A stretch of DNA of 64,000 bases from Methylovorus glucosotrophus. Lineage in GTDB: Bacteria > Pseudomonadota > Gammaproteobacteria > Burkholderiales > Methylophilaceae. Both the position numbers and the translations under genes were made by a program. This document shows, one piece after another, positions 63,985-64,000 of the stretch (positions are counted from its first letter, which is position 1; every line of letters begins with the position of its first letter). The stretch covers positions 1,054,001 to 1,118,000 of the forward strand of contig NZ_VMSE01000001.1 in the NCBI RefSeq assembly GCF_009858335.1, read 5' to 3'. Below the pieces are notes generated by a model. It had not been told where the DNA came from. It did no database searches and saw only the letters and a program-made list of their open reading frames with translations.

Positions 63985-64000
63985 ACTGTCTTACCCGTTC

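Noticed and set aside
1-64000. CRISPR arrays, rRNA or tRNA genes
   Set aside because: No regularly spaced repeats, no rRNA segment and no cloverleaf with CCA end was noticed while reading; a tRNA scan was not possible.

Overview
The window is a chromosomal segment of a Gram-negative methylotrophic betaproteobacterium, most likely family Methylophilaceae (Methylobacillus/Methylovorus/Methylophilus group). The evidence is a XoxF-type PQQ methanol dehydrogenase, an eps cluster organised like the methanolan (exopolysaccharide) clusters of Methylobacillus, an exosortase B/PEP-CTERM system, and housekeeping proteins of betaproteobacterial type. This is read from protein motifs and gene order; no search was run.

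Layout. (1) 1-8.6 kb: phosphate uptake (pstC fragment, pstS with a candidate Pho box), an unrecognised envelope protein with a CxxCH motif and a Lnb/DUF4105-like His...Cys domain, prfB with its programmed +1 frameshift, lysS, a bactofilin and a large porin. (2) 8.7-14.4 kb: a MASE1-PAS-PAS-PAS-GGDEF-EAL c-di-GMP protein, then an accessory stretch with four small hypothetical genes (one of only 48 residues, coupled to the next by an ATGA overlap) and the remnant of an IS200-like/REP-associated tyrosine transposase. (3) 14.4-23.5 kb: a complete isc operon (iscR, two tandem cysteine desulfurases, iscU, iscA, hscB, hscA, fdx), preceded by cysE and trmJ and divergent from suhB. A near-consensus IscR type-1 site overlaps the cysE stop codon. 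(4) 23.7-46.5 kb: the exopolysaccharide/exosortase region: a PEP-CTERM protein, a Caps_synth glycosyltransferase, a priming sugar-phosphate transferase, the LuxR-type regulator EpsA, a cyclic-nucleotide-binding protein without DNA-binding domain, then epsL-D-E-F-G-xrtB-epsI, glycosyltransferases, a Wzy-like polymerase, WecG/TagA, ManC, GalE and GalU. (5) 46.5-56.2 kb: a lytic transglycosylase, mutS, two acyltransferases, arsC, a DUF1993 protein and xoxF. (6) 56.2-64 kb: a second polysaccharide locus: a DUF2264 protein, two paralogous Wzx-like flippases, two GT2 glycosyltransferases and a pyruvyl transferase.

How it fits together. ManC, GalE and GalU make GDP-mannose, UDP-galactose and UDP-glucose. 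The priming transferase starts a repeat unit on undecaprenyl phosphate, the glycosyltransferases extend it, a flippase and the Wzy-like protein polymerise it, and EpsE/F/G/L/D export it. XrtB with EpsI should process PEP-CTERM proteins such as the one encoded at 23.7 kb. The main eps cluster shows no flippase of its own, whereas the second locus has two. The most notable regulatory signal is a nearly identical 20-bp imperfect palindrome, with a -10-like hexamer at the same offset, upstream of both the PEP-CTERM gene and the eps operon. It is the natural candidate for the EpsA (LuxR-family) binding site and would tie the exosortase substrate to polysaccharide synthesis.
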